DNA of 64,000 nt from Andrena cerasifolii (lineage: Eukaryota; Arthropoda; Insecta; Hymenoptera; Andrenidae), in contig NC_135121.1 in NCBI RefSeq assembly GCF_050908995.1, forward strand, positions 18,414,001 to 18,478,000, written 5' to 3'. Below are positions 36,401 through 45,553 of this stretch, one piece after another. Below the pieces are notes generated by a model. That model was not told the origin of the DNA. It did no database searches and saw only the letters and a program-made list of their open reading frames with translations. Both the position numbers and the translations under genes were made by a program. Position 1 is the first letter of the stretch; every line of letters begins with the position of its first letter.

Positions 36401-39400
36401 ACCATGTTCGCCTGGGAGATTCGGGAGCAGCTCGCGCGGCAAGGAGCTTGCGATCCGCAAAGCTTACCCTCTGTTTCCTCTGTAAATCGAATTTTACGGG
36501 GCGGAGGTCTTCACACCGATCACGCGGGGATGGAGAGTGGATCACCCAGCACGTACGCATCGCAAGTTTCGCCAAACGTCGCTAACAGAGGTACGAAGTG
36601 CAATCTACATCTCCTCTCAACGAAATACTGCATCTCTCGAATGTAATCATTTGAAAATTGTTTAAACAATTTCTATACGCTCCGCAAATCGTTTTCCATT
36701 CGTTCCGCCGATGGATGTAGCACCTTTTGTAAATGCTAATTTCATATTAAAATTATATTTCAATATTTCGCGCTAATTATAGTCAATCAGGAATTTGTTT
36801 AAACACTTGATCTTGAGCGTTTTCAAACACTTCGATTCTTGATATATGCGCCACGGTTATACCATAATTGTGTGTCAGTTGATTTTGGATATTTTAAATT
36901 ACCAAAGCCAACTGGTTCCGGAATCAATTCGAGTTTCTCCACGTCAGAATGCGGGGCTTCTTATGGGCACCTATAGTTTCGCATCGGGGCAGTCTTCGGG
37001 CGCGTATCTTTCTCCAGCTTCGTGAGTCATTATGCGAAGGAAAGCTGCGACGCGAGTGCGCCATTACCGGCTAATGATCCCCTAAACATCTGTCCGTATC
37101 GTGGAATCACTCTGTGGAATTTTTTGCATTGTTTTGCCCGTTTTTGCGTCCCCGTAATTCGGCTGCCCATAGACGAGAAACGAGGGGGAGAAGAAGAAAG
37201 GGACGGGAGGTTGCAGAGATGCAACAATCGAGGGGAACGGGAGAAAGGGTGAGAAGGGGGGCCAGAAGGAGGGAAGGGAGAAAAATTGGAGAAGAATTCG
37301 AAAATACCCTGTGGCCGATTGACTCGTCAGCGAGCTGCCGCGAGATGATCGTCACGCAACCCCTTAAAGGAACTTCAAATTTGCCTCACAATTTACCTCG
37401 TTTATTCTGTAAATTGTCTATAAGGCTGCTCCTTTCGCCGGTGGAATCGCGTCACGAATATTTGCGACGGTCTGAAATGCATGGCACATGTCAAGAGCTT
37501 CTGCTCGTCGAATGGGATTGTTTCAAGCTTCGCAGAAAATTAAGACGCCGCAGCTATTACGAGCCAGCTGGATAGTGGATGGAAAGAATTTGTTTCCTGT
37601 TAGTAGACAATTTTTGGGCTACGTTAAAAAATGCAATCACCCCCTTGTCAATTCTTCAGGACGATATAACAGTGTTTCTTAATCTTTAAAAACGATGCTC
37701 TCCTTCCTCCTCTGGTTTTCTTTTTTCTTTTGCTATTGGCTACTTCAGTGGAGTCACGATCTCGATCGTTCCGTACGTCGATCTCAATTTAAAGTGACGG
37801 GCACGAAGGTATAGACGTTGCAGTTAAAGGGAACCTTAATCAATTTTGGAATCAGCTTCGTGATAATTATGGTTGCGTGTGACGCATATTTCCGCCTTAA
37901 GTTCATTTATTATACTCGACAGATTCAGTGTGTAAAATGTATGTCTCGTACTACTTTATAGTTTTAATGAAACTTGCGCTTGACTTGTACGAACATGTGT
38001 TATTCGCAGACACGCTTATGAGAACCGATTACCAGCTGTTTTACCCGGGAGCTCTGGGACCATTGCATATTTCCACAACCTCCGGTAACACCAGCGCGCC
38101 ATCGTGGAACCCGAGCTTTTACTCATCTCTGTATCAAGCAACTACGCTGCACTTGCATCACGGAATGCAATCCTTCACGTAAGTATTGCTTTTATATTCT
38201 TCTTATTCACAACACGAATGTAAGGGGTCTACCTACCTCGACGGACGAAAAATGATGCGAACTTTGGGAATTTTTTAAAACAAAACCATTAAATATATTT
38301 ACTTCCAGCTTTGTGGCTTCATTTGTCAATCTTTAGAGAATATGAAGAAAAAAATCGAATGCAAAAATAGTGGTTATTTTCGGAGTTATAGTGCTTCAAA
38401 TAGAGCGCCTTACAAAAATCATAAGCGCATTGTTAGCATAAAATCAGCCATTGTAGTTGTCTGAAATAGAAAATTTAAAAATTTATGTAATCTGTATGAG
38501 TGCGGCTATCGCCTGAACTAGATTGAATGAGAAATACTGAAAATTAAAAAAAAATAGCATCGGCTAAAACAGATATCGATTTCTGCAAAAAAAATTCGCT
38601 GGTTTTTTAAGTCGCAAAAGTCTAATTTTGCAAAAACCGACGTAGTTTTAGTACCAACGAGAATGGGACATCTGCTGAAGATATGTGCCAAATTTGAAGT
38701 AAATCGGGTGATTGGTTTTTGAGATATCGTGCTAACTAATCCGAAAAACATCGTTTTGTAAATGACACGTTTAAAGTTTTAAGTACTGTTATTTTTTAAT
38801 TAAATTTTTTTAAAATGTTGCCAAAAGATGTGCAAATATATGCATAAAGTTTTCAATTAATACAATTTGAGAGTTTCTCTTAAAAAAATTCCAAATATCA
38901 CGCTCAATTTCAGGCCGTCGAAGTAGGGAATATTCGTTTCTAATTTAAACATTCAGTCACCCATGCAAACATACATAATTACTTTCTGCAATGGATCTCG
39001 TATTTAGCAAGCTTCCACTACGTTTGACTAGTAGCAGAAGATCCCCCCTTACATCTAACGATTAGCAATTAAAAACATTATCGATTCATTGCGCCACACA
39101 ATTTCCAGATCGAAATAGACGTTCGTTCTTCGAGCATAGAAAGCGTAGGTACTGCCGCCGTAATTACCCGTAGTCTTTTCAAAAACATCATTAAAACCCC
39201 CGGACGGATGGCAAAACTAGAGAAGACCCGTGAAGTGTTGAGAATTGAAATATCGTTGCAGATCGTTGGACGTGGAGCGTCTGTCGGAGCAGAATGGGCC
39301 GTCGAATCAGGTGGAGCTGAAGTCCAGCTCGAGCTCGTCGATGGCGGGCAGCGACGATTCCCTGGACAAGAGCGACCTGGACGAGAACACGGAGTCCCAG

Positions 39401-39775
39401 GACCACTACAAGCCCTTCCAAAATTCGCCGATGATCCTAGAGCTCGGCCAGAAGATCGGCAGCGACCGTAGCGCCTTCGTCAGACACAGCACGTCAGGCT
39501 CGTCCGGGAGCGTGGAGAATCGGCAGAGCCCGGCGCCGATCGCCGGCGAGAAGCAGAAGATCGCGTCGCCGCGGATCCTGGAGACCGGCAGCGAGCAGAG
39601 CACGATGGCCAAAGAAGCGACGATCGAGGGAAGACCGGAGCAACCTCAGAGAAAGAGGAATCCTTACTCGATAGAGGAGCTGCTGAAGAAAGACGAGAGC
39701 AAGACCACCTCGAAGAGGCCGAAGCTGACGAACATCGGCGTGGTTCAGCCCTGCGGCGTGGTCCTCAGCAAGTAG
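18425..39775 (+). CDS. Poxn: Pox neuro, paired-domain transcription factor (5 exons, 387 aa)
   Basis: Coding exons are 18425-18437, 26278-26498, 36344-36590, 38010-38178 and 39262-39775. All introns are GT-AG and the frame stays open to a TAG stop. The product starts MPHTGQAGVNQLGG, then a paired domain at about residues 5-132: PAI subdomain in exon 2, linker ending GGSKTK at the exon 2/3 junction, RED subdomain in exon 3 with FAWEIREQL and NRIL. There is no homeodomain, as expected for Poxn. The C-terminal half is Ser/Pro-rich, with a short YSIEELL motif at about 352-358 that resembles an octapeptide/eh1 repressor motif (inference). In Drosophila the protein (about 425 aa) is nuclear and specifies chemosensory versus mechanosensory bristle identity. 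The long introns 1 and 2 probably hold enhancers and certainly hold transposons. The family call rests on paired-domain similarity to Drosophila Poxn, recognised by eye. Confidence 0.95.
18556..19081. mobile_element. TTAA-flanked foldback element, about 526 bp
   Basis: The left end GGGGTTACACCACTT and the opposite-strand right end GGAGTTACACCACTT are both preceded by TTAA (18552-18555 and 19082-19085). Arms of about 165 bp are inverted copies, for example the shared TCTATAACTAAGCATTTATT block near 18,639 and its complement near 18,985. It lies 118 bp past the first Poxn coding exon. TTAA targeting suggests a piggyBac-type mobiliser, which is an inference. Confidence 0.75.
20485..20512. repeat. 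CT-rich simple repeat
   Basis: Runs of CT interrupted by CCC within Poxn intron 1. It makes open frames on the minus strand rich in Arg and Glu that are not genes. Confidence 0.8.
21433..21482. repeat. AG dinucleotide microsatellite
   Basis: About 25 uninterrupted AG units, followed by purine-rich DNA to about 21,515. It lies in Poxn intron 1 and is likely length-polymorphic. Confidence 0.95.
22148..22540. mobile_element. Probable decayed element with GTTGATAC iterations
   Basis: The motif GTTGATAC occurs at the left (near 22,155 and again near 22,172) and inverted as GTATCAAC near 22,511, followed by TAGCCCCGGTC. The arrangement resembles inverted termini carrying a repeated motif. The outer edges and target duplication are unclear. 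Confidence 0.35.
26278..26498 (+). CDS. Poxn: Poxn exon 2: PAI half of the paired domain
   Basis: Acceptor ttgcag, donor gtgagt. It encodes residues 5-78 from QAGVNQLGG to GGSKTK, including the beta-hairpin (GGVFVNGRPLP) and the helix-turn-helix with DISRQLLVSHGCVSKIL that contacts DNA in paired domains. Confidence 0.95.
26874..26906. repeat. AG-rich simple repeat
   Basis: GAGAGA runs broken by GG. It explains the Arg/Glu-rich part of the 189-codon open frame that spans it. Confidence 0.8.
27542..27714. mobile_element. hAT-like MITE, 173 bp
   Basis: The left end CAGAGATGGGCAAAG and the opposite-strand right end CAGGGTTGGGAATT fit the hAT pattern CAGNGNTGGG. The flanks GTTCATTG (27534-27541) and GTTCGTCG (27715-27722) agree at six of eight positions, consistent with an aged 8-bp target duplication. 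There is no coding content. Confidence 0.75.
28712..28830. mobile_element. Possible short MITE
   Basis: GGACTAACCCACATT at the left is matched by CGACTAACTCACATT on the other strand at the right, each followed inward by a run of A or T. No target duplication is evident. Confidence 0.4.
29056..29672. mobile_element. Foldback family C copy, interrupted
   Basis: The left end (29056-29113: AACCCAGAAATT, then AAGTTTGTGAATATGTA) and the body from about 29,362 (GATTTTCTCCTGATTACAA onward) match intact family copies, but about 245 bp of unrelated palindromic DNA lies between them. The body includes inverted blocks around TTATAACTCGTGAACTGTA and its complement GCGAGTTATAACA. The right terminus after about 29,672 has diverged or been lost. 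Confidence 0.75.
29117..29362. mobile_element. Foldback element nested in family C copy
   Basis: The two arms are inverted copies of about 105 bp meeting near 29,240. Both carry GTGCACAGGGAGCC and an AGTAGTGTA block in opposite orientation. The arms even translate to near-identical peptides (shared CSQLGAKNGSLCT) when each is read on the appropriate strand. It interrupts the family C sequence exactly where intact copies read TATGTAGGGGATTT. Confidence 0.8.
33146..34339. mobile_element. Iteron-bearing non-autonomous element, about 1.2 kb
   Basis: Seven degenerate copies of GGGGCAAAAGTTCGCA lie here: forward at 33150, 33347 and 33368, and inverted at 33325-33339, 33787-33802, 34308-34323 and 34326-34340. 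The outermost copies are inverted relative to each other, as termini would be. The interior is AT-rich and holds three tandem 111-bp units. There is no recognisable transposase. The element boundaries and class are inferred. Confidence 0.55.
33868..34200 (+). repeat. Three tandem 111-bp units
   Basis: Units are 33868-33978, 33979-34089 and 34090-34200, almost identical to one another. One base differs in the middle unit (ATTTACAGG against ATTTATAGG). The period is a multiple of three, so the frame stays open through all three and would encode a 37-residue repeat containing ISALSDEILIKIFTDQF. There is no start codon context, homologue or splice evidence that I can see, so I do not call a gene. 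Confidence 0.95.
35257..35750. mobile_element. Tc1/mariner-like MITE, copy 2 (right end lost)
   Basis: The left end CAGTAGCGGATTAAAAG is preceded by TA (35255-35256) and matches the element at 6021. Shared interior blocks include AAAGCTGTATAAAACCCAG and the inverted TTTAACTGGGTTTTAT near 35,645. The expected terminal CTACTG at the right is absent, so the right end is truncated or mutated. Confidence 0.8.
36344..36590 (+). CDS. Poxn: Poxn exon 3: RED half of the paired domain
   Basis: Acceptor ctgttgcag, donor gtacga. It encodes residues 79-160, from QVATPTVVKKIL through FAWEIREQL to SSVNRILRGGG and then a Ser-rich tail. The last codon is split after one base, completed by exon 4 to give aspartate. 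Confidence 0.93.
36591..38009 (+). other. Poxn: Poxn intron 3 (1,419 bp)
   Basis: No additional exon recognised. The middle part (37,150-37,300) is purine-rich on the + strand. Confidence 0.7.
38010..38178 (+). CDS. Poxn: Poxn exon 4
   Basis: Acceptor attcgcag, donor gtaagt. It enters in phase 1 and leaves in phase 2, and encodes a Tyr/His/Ser-rich stretch including YQLFYPGALGPLH. No known fold is expected here. The exon is placed by phase-compatible splice sites. Confidence 0.85.
38179..39261 (+). other. Poxn: Poxn intron 4 (1,083 bp)
   Basis: Largely occupied by the inverted-repeat element at 38232-38927. The remaining about 330 bp before exon 5 shows nothing specific. Confidence 0.7.
38232..38927. 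mobile_element. Inverted-repeat element, about 700 bp
   Basis: The left end CCTACCTCGACGG and the opposite-strand right end CCTACTTCGACGG are followed inward by matching GGAATTTTTTAA blocks, giving termini of about 50 bp. The interior is AT-rich without a long frame. It fills most of Poxn intron 4. The class is undetermined because the flanks give no clear duplication. Confidence 0.65.
39262..39775 (+). CDS. Poxn: Poxn exon 5 and stop
   Basis: Acceptor cgttgcag with a weak pyrimidine tract. It encodes the last 171 residues. Features are a six-serine run, an acidic patch, and a basic C-terminal segment RKRNPYSIEELLKK followed by a Lys-rich stretch and a TAG stop. Codon use is strongly G/C-ending, unlike the surrounding intron. 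Confidence 0.88.
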
Positions 39776-41796
39776 ATTCCAAGGATCTCCAGGCGACGAC
39801 CCTTTAATCGGAACGAGGGAAGTGTAACGGTCCAGCGACAGAGGCTAATTGTAAAACGATTGTCCAGATCACGGGGATCCTTCGATGTACGGGAATGCCG
39901 GGGGTATTTGGGGACCGTGGAAGCTCCTCGCGAAGGAGGAAGTCGCTCCAGGTTGCAAGAGATAGAGGCTAGAGAAGAAGCTGTTCAATCCGCGGGATCG
40001 CTGAGGCTCGGAAAGTCGGTGAACATGTAATTAGGCTATGTTTATGTTCGATATTCGTGGATCTATGGTTTTCCGTATTTATCGTCGTTCATTGATTTGG
40101 TATTGGCGAATTGGCTGCTTAACTGTGATTTCTAGAATGTGGGACGGTGTAAGATGGAGAATGGGAAGTTCGAAGATTTTGCAGTGGCTTCTACTGAAGC
40201 AGAATTCAGGTAGACTCGTGGTCGGTATCCCATCTAGTAATTAACCGGTGATTTGTAAACAGTAGAGGCTCCTTTAGTGGGGTAAGAAGGGGCGGTAATA
40301 ACAGATGTCCCACTTCATACCTGCTGTCATTCCTTTCCATTAGTTTACCCCTCTGATTCGTGACAAGGGTCGTGGTTGCGCACCGAGTCTCGCCGAAGCA
40401 AACATTTAGTATCAGTGTGTCCTTTGATCCGATTAGAACTACCTGAACTCCTTACATCTGTTCGCTAGTGGTCAAGAGGTAAGTAAGCGTGAGCATTGAC
40501 TCCAATTGCGAATAACAGTGAATAATTCAGGAACTTTAAACTAAATTAATCTGTAAGACATGATTCACGATGAACTTTTATGAGACTTTTATATGTCGCT
40601 TAGATATCTTCAAAAAGCAGTTTTAATTTCCAATTGCATTTGGCTTCTCGTTCTAATCCTTGGTGAGTTGTATTAAATATCTGTATTCGCCAGAAAGCAT
40701 CGAGTTAAATATCAGCAGGTAATGCGAGAGAAATTTAGCCCCGCCATAAACATCAAATATTAATTACTCAGTCAGATATAATCCGATGCTGAGGAATACT
40801 CGCGCGTTGTGTACCTTTAATCCTTTACCTCTGACTGTAACTTTGCAAAATTATCAGGCTAAAGTAGTCGCTATAAACAGTGGAAAAAATTATGCTGTAA
40901 CTTTCTTTACACTCGTGCGTAAATTCAAGATACTTTCGCGCAAGATACTTGTCTTTGTCACGAAGCGAGTTTAAAGCTGATTCGCGCTTTATTTTCCTTC
41001 CTTTCCTTCTGAAAATTCACTGCTCATTGGCTGAAGGATTAAGGTGACCGCATTCGATTAACGATTGGTGTGACGCAAAGAGCGCAAGCCTAAAGTAGAA
41101 GTGTAACATAATTTACCAAAAATCGAGGACACAAAGGTTCTGTATTTATAAAGTCACTTTGCAATCGAGCATAGAGTTTGCATGGCTTCATCGACGGCTG
41201 AAAATTCCGAGGAGCAAGGCGATCGTCGTTGCATCGAGGCACGGCATGGAAAAGCATAAGTAACGCGCAATATTAGTATCAATCGTCGATAATGTATCGT
41301 TGACTGCAATATCGTAGGGTAACACGTAAGTTAATTTATAAACTAAATTATTTTTATTTCCCTCCTCGCTCGCGCTCGACACCTTCGACGCTCTATCTTT
41401 GGCACGAGAAGTCTCGTTGAAACATGCGTGACGAACACGGCAGCGTGCGAACAAACGTGTCGTACTTAAAAGGCCTTTCGCGCGTTCCCCGATGATTCGA
41501 GTGAGATCAATTTTCTGATCGCCCACAGGAGATTCCCAATCTGTGTTACATGTTACGTTTTTCATGTGTTGTGTGTGTTGTATCATTTCGTTTTGCAAGC
41601 GGGACGATGCCATATTATCGTGTACGATATTTAATTTTAACGAGTCAAAGGAACTTTGACAGTCTAATAAAGTGACATGACTAGTAATCTTAAGAAAATG
41701 TTTCCGCTTATTTATTTGCTTCAGAGGCAACTTTGTTTTAACTGTCGCAAGAAAACCTAATCGTTCTGAGCATCGTGTTCTAAAGTGGAGTGAAGG
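39776..41796. other. Poxn 3' side and intergenic DNA
   Basis: The first few hundred bases after the stop are probably Poxn 3' UTR. I saw no AATAAA before about 40,270, so the end of the transcript is unknown. The rest shows no recognisable gene. A minus-strand frame at 41188-41730 (180 codons) has no domain I recognise. Confidence 0.4.
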
Positions 41797-42016
41797 CAGT
41801 GGCGCACTCGGGATAAAGATATTTTTAATGTAAATTCAATCAAATTCATTAGGTGCTCATAAAAATATATTTAAAGAATAAAATTCAGTCTTCCTTACTT
41901 TTTACAAAGCTCTTGAATTACTTCAGTGGTTGTTACATTAATCTCCTTTTTCCTTTTTCTTGGGGAGGTGGGGTGCCAGGACCCCTGTGCCCCCCACCCG
42001 TCTGGGTGCGCTACTG
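41797..42016. mobile_element. hAT-like MITE, 220 bp
   Basis: Ends are CAGTGGCGCACTCGGG and, on the other strand, CAGTAGCGCACCCAGACGGG. The flanks AGTGAAGG (41789-41796) and CATAAAGG (42017-42024) agree at five of eight positions, which is weak support for an 8-bp duplication. There is no coding frame. Confidence 0.6.
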
Positions 42017-42395
42017 CATAAAGGTATGATAATGATTATGAATTTATGCGGTAAAATTGAACCAGTGAAAATGTGAAATAGGGCCTGGGGATAATTAAAC
42101 ATGTATAATATATGATTTTAAATTCAGACCAACTTAACTATTGCCAAAGGAAATCTCTCGTATGCGCCGAGTCAGTGACGTCTCAACGAGCAGCTAAGAA
42201 AATTAGTTCACACGAAAGATTAGAGGAACCCGCCTAACGATCAAGCGTATTATAGTTAATAATCAATTAAGAAGTCTACTCACAAAGCTATTTCTACGTA
42301 TGTTATAGTCACTACTAATATTCATTAAATCTAACTCTCTGTGGGATCAGGAACCCCCATGCCATAAGAGTAAGGGAGCACGGAGAGCCGGTGTT

Positions 42396-42468
42396 TGCCG
42401 TGGTGGCTAGGGCTACTGATTAGTACGCGGATGGCTCGGGTTCGATTCCCAGCGCCCGTGGTTCTTTT
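42396..42468 (+). other. tRNA-like Pol III promoter unit (possible SINE head)
   Basis: GGTTCGATTCC at 42439-42449 is an excellent match to the tRNA B box. TGGCTAGGGC at 42404-42413, about 35 bp upstream, resembles an A box. A TTTTT run at 42464-42468 could terminate Pol III transcription. The acceptor stem does not pair well and the T stem has a mismatch, so this is more likely a tRNA-derived SINE or pseudogene than a working tRNA. Confidence 0.4.
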
Positions 42469-42721
42469 TCCGAGGCTCACAAAAACGTAGGAATATTACG
42501 TCACTCTGATTTCTCCTACAACTAACTCCACAGTAGTTACAATCCCAATGACAGGTCTCAGTAGAGAAGGGATGATCCTAAAATAATGCCCGGCAAATTC
42601 TAAAACCTTAAGTTTGCAACGCAATCGAGAATAACTATGCAGATCTATTAAATACTACGCGGCCCAATCTTCTTCACTTTCACCTCTATATTCTAAAAGA
42701 TTCTGAAAGACAAATTTTATT

Positions 42722-43162
42722 AACAAGGGAAGATAAGATCCCGAACCCGGAACATCAAAAAATTCTGAAACTTTGTGAATATGTTGGAAATTTCCTCCTG
42801 ATTACAACGCAATTTCTGTTTGCTGCCCAAATTCACTCTAAGGGGGTGTAAATGACCCCTGAAAATCCGGCTACTTTCCGATTTTCTGTTATAACTCGTG
42901 AACTGTATAATATTTTTTTACCAAATGCTAGATCTAGTTAAAAGAAATAACTTTTGTCTTGAAACTTTTTTTCTATCTCTTACAGTCTGCGAGTTATAAC
43001 AGAAAATCGGAAAATAACCGAATTTCCACGGGTTAATTTCACCCCCTTCGAGTAAATTTGGGCAGCAAACAAAAACTGGGTTGTAATCAGGAGAACATTC
43101 CCTACATATTCACAAAGTTTCAGAATTTTTTGAATTTTCGGGTTCGGGATCATCTCTTGTAA
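42722..43162. mobile_element. Foldback family C, most complete copy
   Basis: The left end is ACAAGGGAAGAT with GATCCCGAACCC just inside; the opposite-strand right end is ACAAGAGATGATCCCGAACC. The two halves are inverted copies of about 190 bp around an AT-rich centre, sharing blocks such as CCTGATTACAACGCA, TTCACTC, CCCCTGAAA and TTCTGTTATAACTCG. There is no open frame that looks coding. It serves as the reference for the copies at 8.1, 29.1, 54.3 and 54.6 kb. Confidence 0.8.
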
Positions 43163-45256
43163 GTAGCAAACAATATAAGTCTCAAAAGAATTCGTCACTC
43201 CATCACCGCTGCAAAACAATACAACTTTTCTTCCATTGAAACATTTCCTCTCGCTACTAATTGTGGAACAAAAGCTCATCAGTGGGCAGTTCCGCTTACA
43301 CTAATGACGCGCGGCGACAGGGGTCTCCCCGCGGTCATCTTATAGAGCGGTTAGACCGGCGAAAGAAAAGCCTACGGGATATATTAAAACAAGGGCCAAG
43401 CTTGTTAGAAAGCCGCGCAATTCGCCTATAACTCGGGATGAAAGTATGCCAAGCTCGCCCCGCGGTAATTAAACGAAAGCCTAATAAAACGATGGCAATA
43501 AAGCACGCATCGGTGGTGTACACCGAGTCGAGGGGGATGTGGTAAAGCCATAAACGGTGCTCGGCCCGAGTGTGTCACAGTCGTGTGTATATCTTGTAAA
43601 ATACGACGAAACACGTCGGTGCCGCGCAAAAGGAAAGAGGAGGAATTAAAGAAGCAAGCGGGAGAACCTGCGCGAGAGGTCAGGCATCATCGGCCCCTCC
43701 TCCCTTCCTACCCTATTGCATTTACAACGTTGTAAAATCCTTTTTATCCGCCTCCTCATCGCGGACTAATTAATGCACCATAAAACGCTAACGCCTGGAC
43801 GTAAGGCGAATTTATAAGGAAGGCTTTCACGGGCGCCGCGATTACACGCGTTTTCGGGGTGGTGCTCCAATCGAGTCTTCGTCACCGACGCGGCGAGCGC
43901 AAAAGGAAGTCCTCCGACTGCCTCTCGGCGCGCGAGTACCACGACGCGGAGGACCTTGTACGTGGGAAAGCTTATGTGACTTTTTTTTAAGTTTCTTTAG
44001 CTCTTGAAATTGGAGGGATTGGATACTTTTGGGGACTGATTCACCTAGGGTGGTGACCTTAAATAACTTGTGGATAATAAGGAATCTTTACAAAAGCATA
44101 TCCGCTACTCTTGTAGTTGAAAAAATATATTCTTCTAATTGTAAGTGTAAACAACTTGATTGCTTATTCCGGAAAGATTTTGTTAGATCTGCCTAACTTC
44201 CTTCTTTTGCCATAGATAGAGATTATTAAATTTTGGATATCAATGTAAAATGGTACATTCATTCTCAGTGAATGTTTACTGTAGCTTTATAAAATTGTAA
44301 AATCGCGATCGTGCAATCTGTCACCCAGAATCGTTGAAATATAATTTAAACTTACATTTCGGCCATTTTTTACGAGAACCATGGGCATCCGGAAGGGGGT
44401 GCAAAAGGGGCAGTTGCGACCTCTTGCTTTTGAAAAAAATATCGCTTATTTTTCAAAACTGATCTTTATTAAGTTTATACTAAAAAAGGGAACATTTTTA
44501 AATTTGGGTTTTCAATTTTTAATTAAATTGGCACCACAAAATGGGTTAAAAAAAGCAAGAAGGGTATATTTTTCTTTACCATCATCACAAAGTTGCCCCC
44601 CGCCCCCCTGGAAAAAACCTCCGGACGTCCATGACGAGAATGTATGATGTTGGCTTAAAAATGTAAGAAGTAGAGCGATAGATTTGTACAATAATAATTG
44701 TGGTTTGAATATGTTCCATAAATTTTAAATTATTAAGGTACCAGTGTATGATATAATTCCATTTATTTATTTAATTTGAAACAGTTTGGATTGAAAAGGT
44801 TGATAAACTTTAGATCGAGTTAACAGTGGGACAGTTTCCCACTTCTCTTAAATTACACTGATTACTTTCCGAGCTACCATTTGTAGAGTTAAAGTCGTAG
44901 ACGTAATAGGATTCGGAAGAATTATATAAATAATTTATTAAATAATAAATACGTGTAACAAAGTGTCCTGTATGATATTATGAAATACACTAGTCAAAAT
45001 AATACGTGCTCCACTTTCGTACTTTACATTTTTCTCAACATCCGTATGTATGCAAATTTGATAAAAAGTAATTTACTTAAACTATGCAAAGACGTATACC
45101 CAATTTCGTACCAATTTCATATTATGTTACATCACCGCTATCAAAACTAAAAACTATTGAAATTATTGGAAGTTATGGAGTTCGAAAGCAGACTTTTCCG
45201 TGACACATAATTGTCTGCATACGTTTGCCAGAAAATGGCTCAGGAAATTCTACCTT
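43163..45256. other. Intergenic DNA, no gene recognised
   Basis: GC-rich between about 43,300 and 43,960, AT-rich after that. Only short frames are present. Nothing specific is recognised. Confidence 0.4.
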
Positions 45257-45420
45257 AAGGCTGACTCAGAAACGTCGAGTAATTTAGTCGAGTAGCGAGT
45301 AATTTAGTAATTTTTCGAGTGTGAACACTAAAATTTAGTCGAGTAGTTTAGTAAAACAGTGGTAAATTACTAAATTATTCGCTACTGGAGTAAATTACTC
45401 GACGTGTCTGTTCCAGCCTT
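45257..45420. mobile_element. Short MITE, 164 bp, upstream of IFT54
   Basis: AAGGCTGACTCAGAAACG at the left is mirrored by AAGGCTGGAACAGACACG on the opposite strand at the right. Both are followed inward by TCGAGTAATTTA, and the interior contains further GAGTA and TTTAGTAA iterations. It ends about 40 bp before the X-box-like site of IFT54. Confidence 0.75.
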
Positions 45421-45460
45421 TTTTTAGCGCTTGCTATCTACTTACGTTGGACATATGGGG

Positions 45461-45473
45461 GTTGCTATGCAAC
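45461..45473 (+). promoter_or_regulatory. X-box-like RFX site upstream of IFT54
   Basis: GTTGCTATGCAAC is a perfect inverted repeat of GTTGC around TAT and closely resembles the RFX target GTTGCCATGGCAAC, with a spacer one base shorter. It lies 80 bp before the IFT54 start codon. RFX factors drive many ciliary genes through promoter-proximal X-boxes, including IFT genes in Drosophila and nematodes. The site is seen directly; its use is inferred. Confidence 0.65.
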
Positions 45474-45553
45474 CACTTACTGCTACACAAAGCCTACAAC
45501 CATTGCAAGAGCTGTGCATTGAAGCTCGCAGCACGTTTTAATTGTAATTGACA

